This document shows positions 45,386-56,627 of a stretch of 64,000 nucleotides of DNA, piece after piece. The notes under the pieces are model-generated. The model worked only from the letters and a program-made list of their open reading frames with translations, was not told the DNA's origin and searched no databases. The stretch is from NCBI GenBank assembly GCA_003255025.1, contig QANY01005361.1, forward strand, positions 737,964 to 801,963. Reading direction: 5' to 3'. The translations under genes and the position numbers were made by a program. How positions within the stretch are numbered: the first letter of the stretch is position 1; each line of letters begins with the position of its first letter. The DNA is from Datisca glomerata. Its lineage: Eukaryota; Streptophyta; Magnoliopsida; Cucurbitales; Datiscaceae.

Positions 45386-46210
45386 GAGGTATCTTCTTAT
45401 CAACTTTTTCTTTCTATTTAGGAATTTCTTGAATCGCCTAGTGAGTAAGGCTATGTCATCTTCCCCATCATAGTCATCCTTCTGACTATTAGATTGTCCA
45501 AGTATTGATTTTAGTGCAATGCTCTTCTTCTTTGATGTACCTTCTTCGTCATTTTCATTTAGCCTCATTTTATTCGTCATCAATGAGCCGATAAGTTTTT
45601 CAAGAGGAAGTGTGTTGAGATCTTTGACTTCTTGGATTACAGTCACCTTGACCTCCCAATTCTTTGGTAGACACCTAAGAATTTTTCTCACCATTTCAAC
45701 ATTAGAATAAGCCTTACCAAGAGATTTCAAACCATTAATAATATCGGTGAAACGAGTAAACATATCACGTACGGATTCGTCATGCTTCATTTTAAATAAT
45801 TCATAACTATGAACAAGCATGCTAATTTTAGATTCTTTAACTTGATTTGTACCTTTGTGTGTAACTTCTAACATGTGCCATATAGATTTAGTGGATTCAC
45901 ATGTAGAAATACTATCAGATTCATTTTTATCAAGAGCACAAAATAAGACATTCATTGCCTTAGCATTTAAAGAAATGTTTTTATCATCATCATCATCATT
46001 CAATTCACTACTTGATTTGACAATATTTTTACTATCCACAATTTTGAATGGAATGTGAGCATCATTTTCAACAATATCCCATAAGTTATAGTCAATTGAT
46101 TGAATATAAATCCTTATTCTCGTTTTCCAATAAGTATAATCATTACTATTGAAAAACGGAGGTCTAGTAGTAAATTGACTTTCAATGAAAGAACCATTCA
46201 TGGATGCCAT
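45341..46210 (-). CDS. Copia gag polyprotein (UBN2-type), 289 aa, open
   Basis: The longest open frame of the window. It starts at a true ATG 50 bp inside the 5' LTR border, directly after the primer site, and reads MASMNGSFIESQFTTRPPFF. The N-terminal NDYTYWKTRIRIYIQSIDYN (about residues 23-42) followed by LWDIVEN is the DUF4219-like start of copia gag. The middle has ALDKNE, CESTKSIWHMLEVTHKGTNQ (about residues 103-122), RFTDIINGLKSLGK and KILRCLPKNWEVKVTVIQE (about 177-195), the UBN2 capsid-like core. The end is a Lys/Glu-rich region that loses frame before the zinc knuckle. It would form the virus-like particle that packages element RNA. With pol gone, any product would serve other copies. 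Confidence 0.85.
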   Translation of the reverse strand: MASMNGSFIESQFTTRPPFFNSNDYTYWKTRIRIYIQSIDYNLWDIVENDAHIPFKIVDSKNIVKSSSELNDDDDDKNISLNAKAMNVLFCALDKNESDSISTCESTKSIWHMLEVTHKGTNQVKESKISMLVHSYELFKMKHDESVRDMFTRFTDIINGLKSLGKAYSNVEMVRKILRCLPKNWEVKVTVIQEVKDLNTLPLEKLIGSLMTNKMRLNENDEEGTSKKKSIALKSILGQSNSQKDDYDGEDDIALLTRRFKKFLNRKKKLIRRYLVTHSRGMSVKSPDT

Positions 46211-46251
46211 AACTCAAGACGATTAAGTCTTATGTATAGAGTATCGAGATT

Positions 46252-46261
46252 TGATACCAAT
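46252..46261 (-). promoter_or_regulatory. Primer-binding site (initiator tRNA-Met type)
   Basis: On the minus strand, one base past the LTR end, the sequence is TTGGTATCAAATCTCG. TGGTATCA matches the complement of the plant initiator tRNA-Met 3' end (TGGTATCAGAGC); the following bases have diverged. Confidence 0.85.
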
Positions 46262-47543
46262 TGTAGGATGGAAACCCAAGAGGGGGGTGAATTGGGTGAT
46301 CGTGTTCAAATTAAAAACTTTTTGCACTCAAGTGGAAAATGAATGTTCAAGAATGAACTTCAATGTTCAACGAGTTTAACTCTTGAAAAGATAAATAAAT
46401 AATAGATAAAAGTGTTGAAGTAAATAATGCCTGCGATAATATAAATGCGGAAGTATAAAGCAAGAAAATAAAATAATTATGAAAACTTAAAGTGCGGAAA
46501 TTAAATAGTGAAAATTAAGTGCGAGAAATTTAAGTGCGGAAAATAAATAGCATAAAATAAAAAGAGAAAAAGACAAGAAGGAGAAGAAGATATGCACACG
46601 ATATTTTTACGTGGTTCGGGAAATCATATCCCTACGTTCATGCTCCACGGCCCCCCTTGGAGATTTTTAATCTCACGATCTTCTTAAGGATGAAGACCAA
46701 ACCTTACAAACTCAATTGGAATTATGGGTGCCAACTAAACCTCACAAGACTATGTGTTTCAAGATTAAGTGACACATTAGAATAACTCACTCAAAAGAGT
46801 AGAATCTTCAATCTAAGCTCACAAAAAAATAATCTTGCTCACTCAAGAAATCTGCAAGTATAAAGCTCAAAATATTAAGAGAGATTTAGAAGAGTATTGG
46901 GAGAGTTTTAAGAGCAAGTCTCCTGGCTATGAATTTGTGTTTTGTGAATAGAAATGGGGTATATTTATAGAGAAGATGGAGGTTAGGATTTAGGAGGGAA
47001 AATTTTAAATTTTGAATATAGACAAAGAAAATGACACTCCATCCTTAATAAGAAGGACAAAAAATCCTTGACAAAAAGGCAATGAAAACTCCTACACAAA
47101 ATAACACAATATGGTCAAAAACTATTTGGGTAAGCTCCATCTCTCTTTATCTACTTGAAATTGAAGCTTACTTTGTTTGTACTTTGTCATTATCTCTATC
47201 TCATGTATTTTGTCTATTGTGCAAGAGAGATATGATTTTTGGTGTTTAGGCTTTTTATGGATGGAGATGTAATTTAATGATAGTTATCCCTAAATAAATT
47301 GAGCTTTAATAAAGGTAAATAAATGAGTAAGCTCCTAATAAAAATTACATGAAAGTAGATATCTTCATGATCTTCAATCTTCATGCTTTATGAGCTCCTA
47401 TGAAAATAAATATTTTCATGATCTTCAATTAGAATGTCCTGTGGTAATTTTTTCAATGACCTCTGTAAACTTAATTAAATTTATTAGCAACGTCAATGTT
47501 TTGTTACCATTGAAAGTTATTTCATAGAGATATAGGACTAACA
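46262..47543 (-). repeat. 5' LTR of the copia element
   Basis: Plus-strand ends are TGTAGGATGGAAACCC and ..GGACTAACA; 1282 bp. On the minus strand a TATA box (CTCTATAAATATACCCC, about 46961-46977) lies in the expected place. It preserves the empty target site (one TTTTGTG, about 46940-46947) where the 3' LTR carries the MITE. Near the right end there is a short internal duplication, ATGATCTTCAAT, at 47366 and 47418. Confidence 0.9.
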
Positions 47544-47548
47544 TATTT
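47544..47548. other. Target-site duplication TATTT (right)
   Basis: Identical to 41922-41926. Confidence 0.85.
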
Positions 47549-48950
47549 ATGCAATCATGAAATACACACTTAGATTGTTTGACATAGACAAGTTAAACAT
47601 ATTTGGATTGTTAAAAGAGAGAAATATACATGCTTTTGATTCTTTTATCTCTCTTGTTAATTCACAATTTGTTTGGAACATTTTATATCATATAAGTGTT
47701 TACGTTACATTTGAGCGGACATTTGCTTCAAGAGTTTGGCACCCATCATGTCTATATTCACGCTGTCATATTGGACATATATTTTTCCGACACATTGCAC
47801 ATGAGGATCCATGGATTTAATTACCAGCAAATTATGAGGATTTATTAATTTTCTCATCAAGTGCTTATGGGATATATGGATTTATTCATCTTATATGTCA
47901 ACTCTCCACGAGGATTTCTGGGTTTATTAATCAATTTCTCATTGGAATATATGGACTTATTATCGAGCTCATCATGGAGAAATTTGGATTATTCACTGAC
48001 TTATGCATATTTTAGATCTATCAATTGACTTATTATGCAGATTTCTAACCTAATTATCTGACTCATGTTGGATATTCATGGATTTATCAATCGACTTATT
48101 GTAAGCATTTCTAAAATTGTTTATTGTTATACAATTCCTTGTGGTCTTTGCCACATCATCTTAATCATGCCCAAAGATGGGTTTGGTATGCATATGAGGA
48201 ATTCTGGATGTATATTCGCTATTCTGTATTGGTCTGCGGTTTCTACACCATTACAAAATTTAGCCATGGCAGAGAAAATGGCTTATATTTATTTGATATT
48301 CGAAAAGAAAGGAGAGATATCATTTTATACATATTCTCTATGACGTTCTCTACAATATTATTTCTCTTTGGAAGCTTCACCGTCACAGTCTGTTTACTAT
48401 TTTACTGGGAGATTCTCCTTCTGACCGATAATCAAGACAACAAGACTAAAGACTTATTTTCTATGAGAATTCTACTGTCCATAATTGCATTATTGTGTCT
48501 GCAAGAATTGTGACGAGCGCGAAAATTGAAGCTTGCTATATTTTGTATGCTAAAAAAAGGATGGAGAAGGCGCGTTAAGGCGTCAATGTTCGATGAAGTG
48601 TAGAGATTATCTATTCATATGGCGTCAACTCGCTTTGCTAGTTGAATCTGAGTTATTTCAACTTCATAACTTAACCTGCAGACTGAAGCGTCATGAATGA
48701 CTGAACTCAAAAATGGTCGAGTTGTTTATTTTTCCACCTTGATGATGTGCTAATCATGTAAGCCTTGTGAGTCTTTACGATCGTTGGATGGATATTCCTA
48801 AACAGATGGCGCATTCTTATTTCTCCATGAGATCTACGAAGTCAACTTTGTTATGAAATGATAGCTCCACATTGTCAAAAGTAGACAAATAGCTGACAGC
48901 CTATCTTTGGGGATATGATACTAATTGATGAAATACTAAGAAAATAAGTA
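47549..48950. other. Unassigned sequence with degenerate short repeats
   Basis: 47800-48100 repeats, loosely, ATGGATTTATTAAT..GACTTATTATGAGGATTTCT in units of about 35-60 bp. A 129-codon plus-strand open stretch (48124-48513) is hydrophobic near its end (IFSMTFSTILFLFGSFTVTV) but shows no known family and no gene-like context. I leave it uncalled. Confidence 0.4.
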
Positions 48951-48954
48951 CGAA

Positions 48955-49345
48955 GACGTGTATACTACAAAGCCTGAAGGTGGGTATGCTACGAAGTCTG
49001 AAGGCGCGTACACAACAAAGTTTGAGGGTGGGTATACTACAAACATCTAAAGGTAGGCATATTATAAGAACTCAAAGGCAGCCAGCTCTATAGTCTTATT
49101 TCTGAATTGGGCACCCTCATTTGCCTACATGTGATACGAAGGGGGATTTGCCTACATCTGTTGCATACATATGACTCATACATCTGATGCCTACATGTGA
49201 TACCAAGGCGAACTCATGTAGATATGATACTGAGGCAGATTTTCCAGATGTCATGCTAAGGCGGATTTACGTAGATATGATTTCGAGGCGGATTTTCCCA
49301 GATGTGTTGCTGAGGTAAATTTTCTCAGATGTGATACAGAGGTAG
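48955..49345. repeat. Two short tandem repeats
   Basis: First, about five copies of a 24 bp unit, GTATACTACAAAGCCTGAAGG-TGG (48958-49080). Then seven or eight copies of a 26-32 bp unit, CAGATGTGATACTGAGGCGG-ATTTTC, with variants (49110-49345). Both are imperfect. Just after them, 49454-49490 shares ATGCAGTGGAATGCTA with the 3' region of the gypsy element at 34 kb, so this block may be a gypsy 3' untranslated region. Confidence 0.7.
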
Positions 49346-51908
49346 GCTTACCACAGTACAAAGGGATTACAGTGTAAAAAGAATGTAGCGGATAGTCAGA
49401 AAGTCAACTACTTCAAAGCCATTATGACCCGATTGAGTAATGTGGGAAAATGCAGTGGAATGCTAGGATGTCACTAGCTCTAAAATCATGATAGTGCGGG
49501 AGGAGATTCATCACAATGAAACACTTGATATACTTGTAACATATATGAGAGCATGCAAACTCGAGGACAATCTTGTCCCATTTGCTCATGACCAACTATT
49601 ATAGCAGTCATCTCAGTGCCTCATAACATGTTTATTTGTATGGACGACCATATGCATAGTCGATACAATTCAGAACGGGGGCAACATGAAGAAATTTTCA
49701 TTATACTAAACATTGGTAAGCCTTCATAGCGAAAAGTATATGTGACATACAAAATAGTCAAGCTTTCATCATTCAACAGGTCACTTACTTTTATGTCCCA
49801 TTATTATTCTTGAGAACTTATTGAGTTCCTGAAGAGAATTTATTGTTATATGGGCTTCAAAGCCACTTGGTTCCTCAGAGATCATTAGGAAAATGGATTT
49901 CAGCTGCTTCTAAACAACCATGGTAGTAAAAAATAACCATGTATGGTACCTCCAATGGAGTATTTCAAGTCAAGTGATGCCTCAGTGACAACAAAATCAC
50001 CTTAATAGGTGAGTTAATGATTCGTCACTTAGTGCACTCGGAATAACGATAAAATTACCACGATGGCTGACTTAGGACTGAACATGTAAATGAGAAACTT
50101 AGCTGTTGTCACGAATTCTTCTCCAAAAGTGGAATTTAGTCGTTGAAACATGATTTTTCAAAAGGAGAGAATTCACTGAAACTCTTAAACAAGTTTGTAG
50201 GCATTTCGCCTTTAGGCCAACATATGAAAATGAATCTATAATATTTTAAGTGTTCTCATGACACGTGGTTTAAATGTTCACACATATATGTGTCTTCTTA
50301 GGCAACTTCATTCTATTTTCATGTATACATGTGCCTTCTTAGGCAATATCATGCATGTTTCTACATATATGCACCTTTAAATGCTGAATCATCTGAGGAC
50401 GACACTTTAGGCAATAATATTTTGCTTGCTTGGGAAGTCTTGCCCATACTATTATATTTATCATTAAAAACGCATCTATGCTTACTTATTTGAAAACTTT
50501 CCAAATGGCACCATTGAATGTGATTTTGTCTCCACTAGTAGAGGTTATAAACACATTGTCAAATATTATCATTCGCATGTAAATAAATTGGCCATGACAT
50601 ATATCTACTTGATTCTGTCAATCATCATACCACATATATGTACAAAAATGTTATGAACATGCACTTGTTACATCTACTTTCATGCATATTTAATTCCACT
50701 AACGTCATATTTGAAAGTTCATGTTTCTCATTAAGCATTATGACATATCTTCCACCGAGCCATTTCGTGATGAGCTTCGCCCTAGTTAGTTTTCTCTTGG
50801 GTAATACGTTGCTTTAATGTTATGCTGCGTTGGTCAAGCTCCTAATTGGTGAAACTCCTCTATGGTGAGTTCTTCTTGATCAGTTCTCCCAAATCATTAA
50901 TATCAGAAGGTGATGGTACGTTTATTCATGAATTAGATGAACTATCTCTAGTAGTGTTGAATAGGAACACATCATTGAGCTTTATCTGTCATATACAAGC
51001 ATGTTATAGTTAGAGAATATCCTTTGGCTCTATACGCAGGTTATCGCGTATCAGTAATATCTCTTGTAGTGTTGAATAAGAAGACAAAAAATTGAAATCA
51101 GATAAGCTCAAAATTTGTTATACAATTGACGTCTCAGTCTCGAAGCAGCGAAGGAGTTGCGGGAAGAAATGAAGAAGAAGAGAGATAAAACCTAAAACAA
51201 AAAATCAATTATACTAATGACATATAAGTAAAATAACATAGAGAATCTTAACTAAGTAATTTACTTTCCTCAAATTTTGCCACATTTTGCAAAATAACAA
51301 AATAAAGGACATTAAATAAAAGTAAAACTTAAATTAGCTTAATTATCTAATTTTCTCTATTTTTAGCTTTGGTCTGATTTTGGTTCGGTTCTAGAAGTTC
51401 GGCCCAAGTGTTGAAAAATTTAGGTTAAATTTAAAAAGAAGCTTGAAAGTTTCAACATAATTTATTAGTTTTGAATAAAGTTCCAACATAATATATATAT
51501 AAATTTAAAATTTTTAGCTTTGGTCATGAAAAATTAAAATACATAAAAATTTAAAGCTCCATTCCGTTCGACTGTTCGTTACGACATAATTGAAATAAAA
51601 AATTATTAGAAAAATTAAGTTTAATTTAGGTTACTTTCAGTTCGAAACTCGATGAAAATTTAAACCGAACTAAGGATTCAAAATTTTTATTCTGTTCAAA
51701 TTTGAGCAGTCTCTACTAACAATTAATATTTTTATTATTTACTCGCAATGAGGACGATATTCTTTTTTTCCTTTTCTTAAGCCCAATATAAAATTTCTGG
51801 CGAATAGAAAGGGGAAGGGATGTGTCTAAATTTTTATTCCCACATCATCATTTACTTCCTTGATATATATATATTTATTGTGAAAAACAACTATTTAATA
51901 CGAGCAGA
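49346..51908. other. AT-rich sequence, no gene recognised
   Basis: The stretch 49385-49600 may be gypsy 3' untranslated sequence (see the tandem repeats just before it). 50220-50400 repeats ATGTGCCTTCTTAGGCAA-like words. 51370-51710 contains TTCGGTTC/GAACCGAA-type words in both orientations and may be a decayed hAT MITE like that at 59454, but no ends were found. Nothing else is supported. Confidence 0.4.
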
Positions 51909-52067
51909 TGGCATATACGGCGGGTTACGGCGATGCCAAGGCTGATCAACCTCACCGCATGTCGCTTGTCTCACTTCCTGACGAGCCCGTTGACCCTGAT
52001 GCCGAGCTTCCCGTTTCCATCATTGAAGCGACTGCTGATATTACTCCCAAGGACGTGGAGACTTAGC
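51909..52067 (+). CDS. Short opposite-strand ORF, tail of a Tat extra ORF?
   Basis: A 52-codon frame from ATG reads MAYTAGYGDAKADQPHRMSL, then VSLPDEPVDPDAELPVSIIE and ATADITPKDVET, stop. It is clearly GC-richer than all sequence around it and acidic, and a T-rich 3' end with TTTTTAATGAAATGATTTC (about 52143-52161) follows. It lies between the integrase end and the missing 3' LTR and runs against the gypsy genes, where extra ORFs have been described in Tat elements. The sequence left of 51900 is AT-rich and unrelated, so only the C-terminal part may remain. No domain is recognised. Confidence 0.4.
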
Positions 52068-52559
52068 ATTCTTTTCTTTTTCTTGTATTTTTCATATATT
52101 TTCTTTAACTTAGCGATTCGAAATCATTTTGTAATTTTCACTTTTTAATGAAATGATTTCTTTCTTCAATATGCTTTGTCATTTCCCTTCATTTTAACAC
52201 TTAGTATAAATTCATCAATCAACTTTCTCCAGCCTTCTTGAATGCTTAGTAAAATTCTATAAGCAGCTTAGAACTTAAAATATTTTTTTCCTTTTTAACA
52301 GTTTCCATGGTTAACGTGTCAGACACTTAAGTAAAGAAAATCATCAACTAGTTTGATACTTAGTTTTTAAACACTTAGAAACTTTTTCAAGGAACGCCTA
52401 AGCAAGAGTATATTTACCCGTTTTGGCCATTTCTATTTTCCATTAGTTGAGGCTGGAATTCCTTTCATGTTTTCAATGCAATGGGTTCGTTCTCTCTTAT
52501 GTTTGTTGTAATTTCTTTATTCTTGTTATGATGAAGCGGGCCCATTGAAGTCGCCTTCT

Positions 52560-52830
52560 TCCATGGTTTTTTCTCCTTTAGTTATTATTCCTTTCGAGAG
52601 TAGGACTTATGAATTGCCTTTCTCAAATACTTTTTACGCCCTTAGTTCTTTATAGGAGTAGGAGTTATGAACTGCCCCTACCAATGACTTTTTATGCCTT
52701 TAGTTCCTTCTGGAGGTAAGACTTATGAACTACCCCTCCCAAAGACTTTTTATGCCATTAGTTCCTTCTGGAAGTAGGACTTATAAACTGTCACTCCCAA
52801 TGACTTTTTATGCCATTAGTTCCTTCGTTT
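52560..52830. repeat. Tandem repeat, 58 bp unit, about four copies
   Basis: The unit reads TTTTTATGCCATTAGTTCCT-TCTGGAAGTAGGACTTATGA-ACTGCCCCTCCCAATGAC. Copies begin near 52628, 52689, 52748 and 52806, with a more diverged one before 52628. It is located 110 bp past the integrase stop in the 3' untranslated region of the Tat-like element. Confidence 0.85.
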
Positions 52831-52942
52831 AGTAATGATTCAGCTGGGGAGAGAGAATTTGGTGCCAATATTTTTACGTGGAAAATCTTTGTGGGAAAAA
52901 CCACGAGAAAGATGTCTCATTATAATGAATTTTTTACATTCT

Positions 52943-53930
52943 TTACAAAAAATATTTTTCAGATGAATTGTGTTCCATGGTTTTAGCAATTATGTTCCCT
53001 CTTCTGTTTCCAAGTGGTAATAGCCATTTTCTCCTGTTTTGCTGATGATGTACGGTCCCCTCCCATGTTGGTCTAAGCTTTCCTTCTATTTGGAAGATTT
53101 TTCTGAGGACCAAATCTCCCGTTTGGAATTCTTGTTTCCTTACTTTCTTCTGAAAATAAGATCTCCTTTTCTGATTGTAATGGGTCATTCTGATCAAATC
53201 TGCTTCCCGTCTTCCCTCTAGTTTATCAAGACTATAAGAGTTCTCCATTTTGTTATTCATTTAGCTCGGATTTGATGGGGGGTTCTCAATTTCTATAGGA
53301 ATGACTGTTTCTGCTCCGTATGCTAGCGTGAACGGGGTTTCTCTCGTTGTCTCTCTCGGAGTCCTTCTGTATGTCCATAAGACTGCGGGTAGCTTTTCCA
53401 CCCATTTTCCTTTGACGGATTCCATCTATTTCTGCAGGTTATCAAGTATTACCCGATTTGACATTTCTGCTGGCCCATTCCTCTGTGGATAGTAAGGAGT
53501 GGAGAAGCGGTTGGTGATCTTCAGATCTTCACAAAATGTTTTTACCGCATTCCCCGTAAGCTGAATTCCATTGTCAAATACAAAGATCTGAGGGATCCCA
53601 TACCTGCACACCAAGTTTTTTCATAGGAACCCCTTTACTTTTTCCTCCCAAATTCTGGCAAAGACTTCAGCCTCAATCCACTTAGTAAACTAATCTGTTG
53701 CTACAAAAAAAAACGATTCTGGGCATGTGCCATGGGAAGTGTCCCAACAATGTTCAGGGCCCACTGCGTGAATGGCCATGGACTAGCCACGGTTTTGAGT
53801 TCTCCGGAGGCTAATTTTGCTATGGGTGTGAAACGCTGACTTGTCACACCTTTTCGCATACTACTTGACATCCTGATGCATTCGGGGCCAGTAGTACCAT
53901 TCATTCATGACTTTATGGGCTAGTGATCTG
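52943..53930 (-). pseudogene. Tat-like integrase
   Basis: Zinc-binding part (53904-53701): CDK.QRFTPI-type sequence after a frameshift, SPWPFTQWALNIVGTLPMAH. The residue at the first catalytic Asp (usually WGLDIVG) is Asn. Core (53614-53426): GIPQIFVFDNGIQLTGNAVK with the second Asp, and YPQRNGPAEMSNRVIL with the Glu. C-terminus (53260-52943): LEGRREADLIRMTHYNQKRR, then VRKQEFQTGDLVLRK and GKLRPTWEG, the usual R(R/N)F..GDLVLRK...GKL.P.WEGP. Stops separate the segments. Confidence 0.85.
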
Positions 53931-54299
53931 CCCCCAGTGTGTCTCGTGAATTTCTGCTAGCACATACTGGGCCTCTTCTTCCCGTAGACACTTCAGGTAC
54001 GGTCCTACAAACATTTTCTTATATAATTCCCCATTAATCATCGTATACTTGTCACTCTATTGTTGCACCTTTTTGGCGAGGAGTTTTCTTTTTGGAAGCG
54101 TTCATTCTTCAAGGAAGCCGATTATGTCGTCTTGCCAACTGGGTTCCATTCCTGTTTCTACGTCAGCCACGTTACTCCACGGGAGTGAGATGCTTGGTTC
54201 TTTCAAAAATTCCACGGGGACATTTCTCTTATAAGGGAAGTGTAACGAAGATCCTAGATTCACCAGGGCATCTGCGTGCCCATTCTCAGTTCTCAGAAT

Positions 54300-55022
54300 T
54301 TGCTGGATCTTATAATTGCATGCTGAGGAGATCTTTTACCCATTGCAAATAATTCACCATATGTTCATCTTTTGCTATGTATTCCCATGTGACCTGCTTC
54401 ACAATTAACATAGAATCACATAATACATTTACATCAGTTACCACATATTCCCGTAGTAGGGATACTTCCACGATCAGCGCTTCATACTTTGCTTCAATAT
54501 TTGACACATTGAATCTAAAGGAGATGGAGTATTCTAATATTTCTCCGATGGGCGTTTGTACTACTACCCTTCCTCATGCTCCTCTATTGTTTGAGGCACC
54601 GTCAACAAAGAGTTTCCAAGTTCCATCTTCTCTCATTTGGTGGGTTTCCCGCTCAACTTCCCCTTCTGTGAAGTGTTCTATGAAATCTGCTAACATCTTC
54701 CCTTCTATTAAAGTTCGGGGATCGTAACTGATGTCATACTGGCTCAGCTAATTGACCATTTTGTGATTCTCCCGCTTTCCTCCATCAAGTGTAAAAGGCT
54801 TTTAATGGGAGAATCGGTTAACACAATGATGTTGTGGGCCTGAAAATAAGGCCTTAGCTTCCGTGCTACAGTTAGAATGGTCAGTACTAGTTTATCCATC
54901 CGTTTATATCTTGTTCCTGCCTCTACAAGACTTTTGCTTATGAAGTATATAGGTTTTTGTTTCCTTTGCTCTTCTTTGATGAGTACTGCATTGACTGCCG
55001 CCATGGAGACGACTACGTACAA
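54300..55022 (-). pseudogene. Tat-like RNase H
   Basis: Connection segment (55022-54744): VNAVLIKEEQRKQKPIYFIS, KSLVEAGTRYKRMDKLVLTI, HNIIVLTDSPIKSLL. The RNase H domain follows: KLFVDGASNN (about 54625-54595) with the first Asp, SNIEAKYEALIVEVSLLREY (54505-54447) with the catalytic Glu, and VLCDSMLIVKQV with the next Asp. One stop falls after the GASNNRGA stretch. All three acidic residues remain. Confidence 0.82.
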
Positions 55023-55109
55023 CAGAAGCTGCTCGTCGGGAGTAGGTTTGGAAATTAAGGGGGTAATTGTTAGGTACTCCTTAATCTTGGCAATGGCTTC
55101 TTCACAGTC

Positions 55110-55800
55110 TTCATTTCCAGCCGCTGGTCAAATTTTTCCCTAACCTCTCAAAGAAAGGCTTGCATATGTTCGTTGACCTAGAGACGAACTGGTTCAGGGT
55201 GACTAATATTCCCGTTAACCCTTGGATTTTTTTGAGGTTCCGTGAGGACTTTATTTTTGTGATTTCCTTTACCTGGTCCGGGTTCACTTTGATTCCCCGT
55301 TGTGTAACTAGGTGCCTAAGAAACTTTTCCGCCACCACTCCAAAAGTGCACTTCTCTGGGTTCAGCTTCATGGATTTTCTCCTTATAATAGAAAAGGCTT
55401 CTTCAAGGTCCTGAATGTGGTCTTCTCACTTCTCACTTTTGACCATCATGTCATCAATATAGACTTCCATATTCTTTCTGATCTACTCACAGAAGACCTT
55501 GTTAACCAGCCTTTGATAAGTTGCACCTGATTGTAACATGATTAAGCATCCATGAAGTTGAGCATTTCATACCCTAAAGTGGCTTCTACCATTTGATCTA
55601 TCATTGACAATGGATATTCATCTTTGGGGCATGCCTTGTTTAGGTCAGTAAAGTCCACGCAGATCTTCCACTTCTCGTTCTTCTTTCGTACTATTACCAT
55701 GATAGCTAGCCATTCGGGGTAGTTTACCACTTTGATGAAATCTGCAGCCAAGAGCTTCTCAACCTCTTCTTTGATTGCTTGTTTCCGTTCAAGAGTGAAG
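55110..55800 (-). pseudogene. Tat-like reverse transcriptase with internal deletion
   Basis: Opening block: AIKEEVEKLLAADFIKVVNY, PEWLAIMVIVRKKNEKWKIC and VDFTDLNKACPKDEYPLSMI, ending FMDA-stop-SCYNQ (55545). Then, without the roughly 40 residues expected here, ATYQRLVNKVFCE follows, joining the SGYNQ and GATYQ motifs directly. The catalytic box, VYIDDMMVKSEK, is intact (about 55470-55435). The end reads SMKLNPEKCTFGVVAEKFLR, IKVNPDQVKEI and IQGLTGILVTLNQFVSRST. The deletion removes part of the palm, so the enzyme cannot work. Confidence 0.85.
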
Positions 55801-56423
55801 CTTCTCTTTTTTTATTTCACAGGTTCCACAGCGGGATCTGTGTTCAATCTATGACAGATGATCTCTTCTAGAATGTCGGGCATCTCATGACCAAAGCTAA
55901 AAATACATATTTATTTTCCTTTAGAAATTCTAACAACTTTCTTTTCACACTTTCCTCGAGACGGGTGCCAATCTTCACCATTTTCTGAGTCCCTTCTTCC
56001 ATACATATGGTCTGTGTTACCTCTCCCGCTCGCACCTCAGGCTGTCTTGGCTATTATCTTGTGATTACTATAAGTCCACAGGTTTTTTTCCTTCAGACTT
56101 GTCCATGGCCTTTTTCTTAACGGACTCCAATGCGTTCTATGAATAGATGTGAGTCATGGCCTGATCACCTCGTATCATCTTTACTCCCTCTGGTGATGTG
56201 TACTTCAACACTTGCTAGAATATTAAGGGCACAACCTTCATTTTGTGGAGCCAGATTCATCCCAAGATCACATTGTACGAGGACGTCGTGCCTAACACCA
56301 TGAATTCAGTCATATGGTTAAAAGGCTTCGCATTCACCGGGAAAGTTAGAGTTCCTTCTGAGTAGTTGATGGCTCCGTTAAAGCCAATCAGCAGGTGCGA
56401 GGTCCCTTGCAACTTCTTGTCTC

Positions 56424-56627
56424 TCATGGACATTTTTCCACGGTTGCTCGGTACAGGATGTTTACTGCACTCCTATAATCCACCAAGACCCTCCTCAACA
56501 AGCAGTTGCCAACTTGTATTGAAATGACGAGGGCATCATTGTGGTGTCCATCGTGTTCCAGATCATAATTGTTGAAATGTGAATCCTCGTTGCCGTATGA
56601 GGGCTTTTGTTGATGTCTTTCTAACAT
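56424..56627 (-). pseudogene. Tat-like aspartic protease remnant
   Basis: HHNDALVISIQVGNCLLRRV, LVDYRSAVNILYRATVEK. In intact relatives it reads H.DALVV...I....RRVLVD(N/T)GSS.DILF. The Asp is kept, but the following residues, normally N/T-G, are Tyr-Arg, which destroys the active-site triplet. Confidence 0.75.

Larger units (their letters stand above)
41927..47543 (-). mobile_element. Ty1/copia element with two LTRs and target duplication, pol deleted
   Basis: 5617 bp, bounded by TG..CA LTRs and by TATTT on both sides. Minus-strand order: 5' LTR (47543-46262), primer-binding site, gag, zinc-knuckle pieces, protease, then directly RNase H, polypurine tract and 3' LTR (43766-41927). Integrase and RT are absent, so it can only have moved with help. 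The LTRs differ at roughly one base in ten by eye, so the insertion is not recent. A MITE is nested in the 3' LTR. The solo LTR at 1287-2599 belongs to the same family. Confidence 0.92.

Noticed and set aside
45519..46342. Three plus-strand open stretches within 45519-46342
   Set aside because: They are shadows of the gag frame and leader on the opposite strand.
48124..48513. 129-codon open stretch with hydrophobic segments
   Set aside because: It overlaps a second open frame, contains degenerate repeats, matches no family I know and has no gene-like context; chance is sufficient.
51370..51710. Third hAT MITE
   Set aside because: GGTTCGG/CCGAAC-like words are present, but no terminal repeat or 8 bp duplication was found.
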